Below are positions 8,409-10,865 of a stretch of 10,865 nt of DNA, piece after piece. The translations under genes and the position numbers were made by a program. Below the pieces are notes generated by a model that saw nothing but the letters and a program-made list of their open reading frames with translations, ran no database searches and had not been told where the DNA came from. The stretch is from Cyclostephanos tholiformis. Taxonomy: Eukaryota; Bacillariophyta; Thalassiosirophyceae; Thalassiosirales; Thalassiosiraceae. Location of the stretch: positions 1 through 10,865 of the forward strand of contig JALLPB010001183.1 of assembly GCA_036939975.1 (NCBI GenBank), given 5' to 3'. The stretch's first letter is position 1. Each line of letters opens with the position of its first letter.

Positions 8409-9444
8409 AACGACGATGGTAATNCCGGGGGGTGGGGCGGGGGGGGGGGGGGGGGGGGGGGGATGCGTCGCGGCAGCGGGGACGAAATGGTGGGGCACTG
8501 ATTGGATATTGTGCACATTCGTAAGCTCATTCCCCTCGCATCCCGTGATACATCTCGACGCCGGACATGTAATAAAGATCGTGACCATCCGACTCGAGCG
8601 CGATCAGGTATTACGTGCCGAATCCGGCGCGATGATGTACATGACCCAGGGTGTGCAAATGAATACCACCACCGGGGGCGGATTGTCGGCTGGATTCCGT
8701 CGCATGCTCACCGGTCAGGGTGCTTTCATAAGCGATTACACCTACGACGGCACCCACGGACAGTACGGATACGTCGCGCTCGGTACCGACTTCCCCTCGA
8801 GGATAATACGCTTGTCGTTACGAGAGTACGGCGGGAAGATCGTATGTCAAAAGGGTGCACTATTGTGCGCGAGTCATACCGTGGACATATGTGTAGAATT
8901 CGCGAAAAAGTTCAGCACCGGCCTATTCGGGGGAGAGGGATTTGTCCTGCAGGGACTATCGGGCACCGGCGATGTCATGGTCAAGGCAGGGGGGACGTTG
9001 ATACGAAAGAATTTGAGGGAAGGCGAGGTATTGAGGATATCAAGCGGGTGTCTCGTTGGGTTTCAGGCGGGCGTCGAGTTCGGTGAGACAATACGTACAT
9101 TCGAAGTATTGCATCGAATTACATTTTTTGAGTCTACAATTTTCTGAACCAATGAACGCCCTCCAATCCCCCCCCCATCGTAACAAGATGTGCAAATGGT
9201 ACCCGGCTTCAAGAACGTGCTATTCGGGGGGGAGGGATTGTTCGTGACTACGTTGACGGGACCGGGCACGGTCTGGCTCCAGGGCCAGCCCCCCCAGCGC
9301 ATGATAAGCGAAATCGCACGCCGCGTTCCCGGCGGATCCGGTATCGGATTGGCCGTGCCCATCCCCGGAATGGGTGGTGGTGGGGGGGGAGGGGGAGGAG
9401 GCGAAGGTGGCGGCGAAACCTCGGGCTCGACCACATCGGGTTGA
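8178..9444 (+). CDS. AIM24: AIM24 family mitochondrial protein, two or more exons
   Basis: The core from about 8560 matches the AIM24/TIGR00266 family: IVTIRL, LRAESGAMMYM, GGGLSAGFRRMLTGQGAF and the repeated LFGGEG motif (GLFGGEGFVLQGLSGTG, then NVLFGGEGLFVTTLTGPG). In yeast the family member is mitochondrial and supports inner-membrane organisation; bacterial members have no settled role. An intron at 9083-9187 is well supported, since splicing restores FDVQMVPGFKN. The C-terminus is a Gly-rich tail ending TTSG before TGA at 9442-9444. The ATG at 8178 opens a basic, acid-poor leader (MRSSIIRPLLRRIEIPRVQG) that looks like a mitochondrial presequence, then polyserine and polyglycine. This leader is one frame off the core. 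An undetermined base at 8424, a 24-G run (8439-8462) or an unmodelled intron could account for that, so the exon layout before 8530 is uncertain. Confidence 0.82.
8338..8407 (+). repeat. TCG/TCA trinucleotide repeat with a 12-bp higher-order unit
   Basis: This is a microsatellite of TCG triplets in which every fourth triplet is TCA for four successive 12-bp units. In the frame of the ATG at 8178 it encodes about 23 serines, and TCG and TCA are synonymous there. On the opposite strand it would read as polyaspartate, and in the AIM24 core frame as Arg/His. Confidence 0.85.
8424..8462 (+). other. Undetermined base and 24-G homopolymer, probable sequencing problem
   Basis: An N at 8424 is followed by G-rich sequence ending in 24 consecutive G (8439-8462). 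Homopolymers of this length are often miscounted. Removing one base here would join the presequence-like frame at 8178 to the AIM24 core frame. The true length should be treated as unknown. Confidence 0.8.
9083..9187 (+). other. Spliceosomal intron of the AIM24 gene
   Basis: This 105-nt GT-AG intron has donor G|GTGAGA and acceptor AACAAG|AT, in phase 1. The exon ends in GVEF plus one base. Joining it to 9188 makes an Asp codon and gives FDVQMVPGFKN, which is the expected family sequence at this point. Read without splicing, the exon runs off into unrelated residues and stops at 9145-9147. CTGAAC near 9143 and CGTAAC near 9179 are possible branch points. Confidence 0.88.
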
Positions 9445-9455
9445 TTGATGAAAAA

Positions 9456-9461
9456 AATAAA
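9456..9461 (+). terminator. AATAAA polyadenylation-like signal after AIM24
   Basis: AATAAA occurs 11 bases after the AIM24 stop codon, in the 139-bp gap between two converging genes. The hexamer is the standard metazoan signal. Algal signals are more variable, so its use here is inference. Confidence 0.35.
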
Positions 9462-9583
9462 TGTTGGCATTGAATGTAGCATGACGCAATATTTTTTACG
9501 TATTGTTATAATAGAAGGCGATTCCGCAGTATGCTTTGATTGCGTATGCGCAGACTAGGAGCACCCTTAACGTACACGCTACT

Positions 9584-10615
9584 TTATCCCACCGCAATAT
9601 TTTTGAACTTCCTTTTTTGATTGATCCCCTTCTTTTTGTCCAAGTAAGTTATTCTTTTATCGGATTGTTCGGACATCGTTTTGCCATCGACAATGCAGTC
9701 ACCAACTTTCGTCAGAGTAGTTTTCTTCGTCTTGCGTTCGTTCGAAGGATTTTCTTTTGCTCTGTCACTTGCCGTATGAGCTGTCTCATTGGTGTCTCCA
9801 ACCCATTTCCCACTATCAAACGAACCTTTAGTTGCGGATGATCGATCCATGATGCTACCTCTGCTATCTCTATTGATGGTTGTCGTGTGCATACCCATCC
9901 TTCGTCTAGTTGCCTCCGTCAACGGCCTACCCTCTAACACCAAATGGGACGGTCTATCCATCGCGGCACGATGATCCTTTCTTATATTCTTCTGACGAGA
10001 TCGTACCTTCTTCTTCCATCGTTTCTTCTTGTTGCTGGTATCAACTTCGATTCTGGTATCTTCATTGCGATTCTTGGCATCATTCTCGACGACATCATCG
10101 ACAACGTCTGTCTTTGCAATGGTTGGTAAATCTGTTGTGTCTGTTACTTCCGTAGACGGTCCTACCCCCGTTCTATCCTCATTGACGCGTTCCTTCTTCT
10201 TCTTCTTCTTCTTCTTCTTGGACGGCGCAGCCGACGGGCTAACGGCGACGTCCTCCGGAGAGGCTCCTTCGTTCGCGCGAGCCGATGCGGCCGTCCCCAC
10301 AACCGCAGTCGACGGAGCAGTCGAAGGCTGAGCCCTCCTTTTTTTTTCCTTGACAGCCGATGTCCTTCCCTGATCATCCTCGTCGCTGTCGAAGTCATCA
10401 CCTCCCGCCGCGACGTCGTCGGCGAAGAGTTCGTCGTCGTCGTCGTCGTCGTCGTGATGTCGATGTCTCTTCTGGCCGCCGATGGAGAGGATTTGCCTTT
10501 TGCCGAATCGCGTCCAATCTTCCGAGACGTTCTGACCACCTGCTCCCGAACTGTTTTTACCACCGACGGAAGTGCCGCCAGCGCTGGGGAGGAGATTGGA
10601 TGCTTTCAGGGCCAT
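9584..10615 (-). CDS. Lysine-rich low-complexity protein, possibly nucleolar, function unknown
   Basis: I do not recognise this gene. From the Met at 10615 it encodes 343 residues (one more if the adjacent Met at 10618 is used). A longer frame reaches 10699, but its first 27 residues look like AT-rich leader. Visible parts are an N-terminal stretch with SEDWTRFGKRQILSIGGQKR (31-50), an HRHH then seven-Asp tract (51-61) in a strongly acidic segment to about 81, an Ala/Ser/Pro-rich linker, nine lysines (133-141), and a compact basic block at 196-217 with KKKVRSRQKNIRKDHR. A serine/threonine-rich region follows, with a basic end, KRKFKNIAVG. There is no signal peptide or membrane segment. Alternating acidic and lysine tracts are typical of nucleolar or RNA-binding proteins, and the block at 196-217 is the part most likely to be conserved. 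It converges on the AIM24 gene with 139 bp between the stops. No intron is evident. Confidence 0.72.
   Translation of the reverse strand: MALKASNLLPSAGGTSVGGKNSSGAGGQNVSEDWTRFGKRQILSIGGQKRHRHHDDDDDDDELFADDVAAGGDDFDSDEDDQGRTSAVKEKKRRAQPSTAPSTAVVGTAASARANEGASPEDVAVSPSAAPSKKKKKKKKKERVNEDRTGVGPSTEVTDTTDLPTIAKTDVVDDVVENDAKNRNEDTRIEVDTSNKKKRWKKKVRSRQKNIRKDHRAAMDRPSHLVLEGRPLTEATRRRMGMHTTTINRDSRGSIMDRSSATKGSFDSGKWVGDTNETAHTASDRAKENPSNERKTKKTTLTKVGDCIVDGKTMSEQSDKRITYLDKKKGINQKRKFKNIAVG
10195..10219 (+). repeat. TTC trinucleotide repeat encoding polylysine on the minus strand
   Basis: A TTC/CTT run encodes the nine-lysine tract of the minus-strand basic protein. It is likely to vary in length between individuals, as such repeats do. 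Confidence 0.75.
10431..10455 (+). repeat. GTC trinucleotide repeat encoding polyaspartate on the minus strand
   Basis: A GTC run encodes the Asp tract of the minus-strand basic protein. The repeat word matches that of the TCG repeat at 8338-8407 in the neighbouring gene, though there it is read as serine. Confidence 0.75.
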
Positions 10616-10865
10616 CATCGATAAGAATTTCGCCACACTAAAATAATTTTCTGAGGTTGAGTGGTTAGTAGGTATCGTAATTAAGAGAGAATAAAACATA
10701 GTAAGTAAAACCTCTATGTATCTACGTATATGTAGAATAGGTAGTAGTACCTACCTATTGTTCAATGCTACCTGTCCGTCGCTGGTCCCATAGACTGGAA
10801 GAAACACGTATGGAACTTGTTTTGGGGAAACGGGACTGAAAATACGGCCAGACGTGTTTCGTCAC
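10616..10865. promoter_or_regulatory. Upstream region of the minus-strand basic protein gene
   Basis: This flank presumably contains the promoter of the gene ending at 9584. It holds a perfect inverted repeat, AATAGGTAG (10736-10744) and CTACCTATT (10751-10759), and beside it a near-palindrome TCTACGTATATGTAGA (10721-10736). No known factor site was identified. The last 100 bases may belong to a neighbouring gene outside the window. Confidence 0.35.

Noticed and set aside
8317..8420. Arg/His repeat as the true N-terminus of the AIM24 protein (start at 8317)
   Set aside because: It is only the in-frame reading of the TCG repeat in the core frame. The frame from 8178 gives a presequence and polyserine, which is more credible.
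8243..8530. Minus-strand frame with polyaspartate opposite the AIM24 leader
   Set aside because: It is the reverse reading of the same microsatellite, with no start context or domain.
1..10865. tRNA, rRNA, CRISPR array or bacterial operon signals
   Set aside because: I looked for B-box-like GGTTCRA words, regularly spaced identical repeats and ribosome binding sites, and found none. The gene structure is eukaryotic.

Overview
This window looks like nuclear DNA from a microalgal eukaryote, most likely a diatom. The evidence is a decayed Ty1/copia element whose RNase H region reads like the diatom copia lineages, a eukaryotic-type IMP dehydrogenase, one clear GT-AG intron, and a mitochondrial-type AIM24 family protein. 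The diatom assignment is inferred from memory of these families, because no database search was possible.

The left half (about 1-6090) is AT-rich, repeat-bearing and has no convincing gene. It opens with the 3' end of a copia retrotransposon (reverse transcriptase tail, then RNase H). The element is broken by in-frame stops and one frame change, and is followed by a polypurine tract and a probable 3' LTR ending near 1277. Next come a roughly 134-bp tandem duplication with G-rich tails (1422-1689), degenerate 300-bp-spaced repeats and an inverted segment (1860-2790), a degenerate array with a period near 180 bp (3128-3540), and a related 60-bp tandem pair (4254-4371). The stretch 4372-6096 is plain AT-rich sequence.

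The right half (about 6097-10865) is compact and gene-bearing, with GC-rich coding sequence. IMP dehydrogenase lies on the minus strand (6097-7731, longer starts possible). It is head-to-head with an AIM24 family gene on the plus strand (about 8178-9444) across a shared upstream region of roughly 400 bp. The AIM24 gene has a confident 105-nt intron at 9083-9187. Its N-terminus is hard to model because of a trinucleotide repeat, an undetermined base and a run of 24 G. It converges on a minus-strand gene for a low-complexity, lysine-rich, probably nucleolar or nucleic-acid-binding protein of 343 residues (9584-10615).

The three genes show no obvious shared pathway: GTP synthesis, mitochondrial organisation and a probable nuclear protein. 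I see no evidence of a new multi-gene system. The observations most worth checking are the AIM24 gene structure, the unusual residue beside the IMPDH catalytic cysteine, the unidentified basic protein, and the repeat families on the left.
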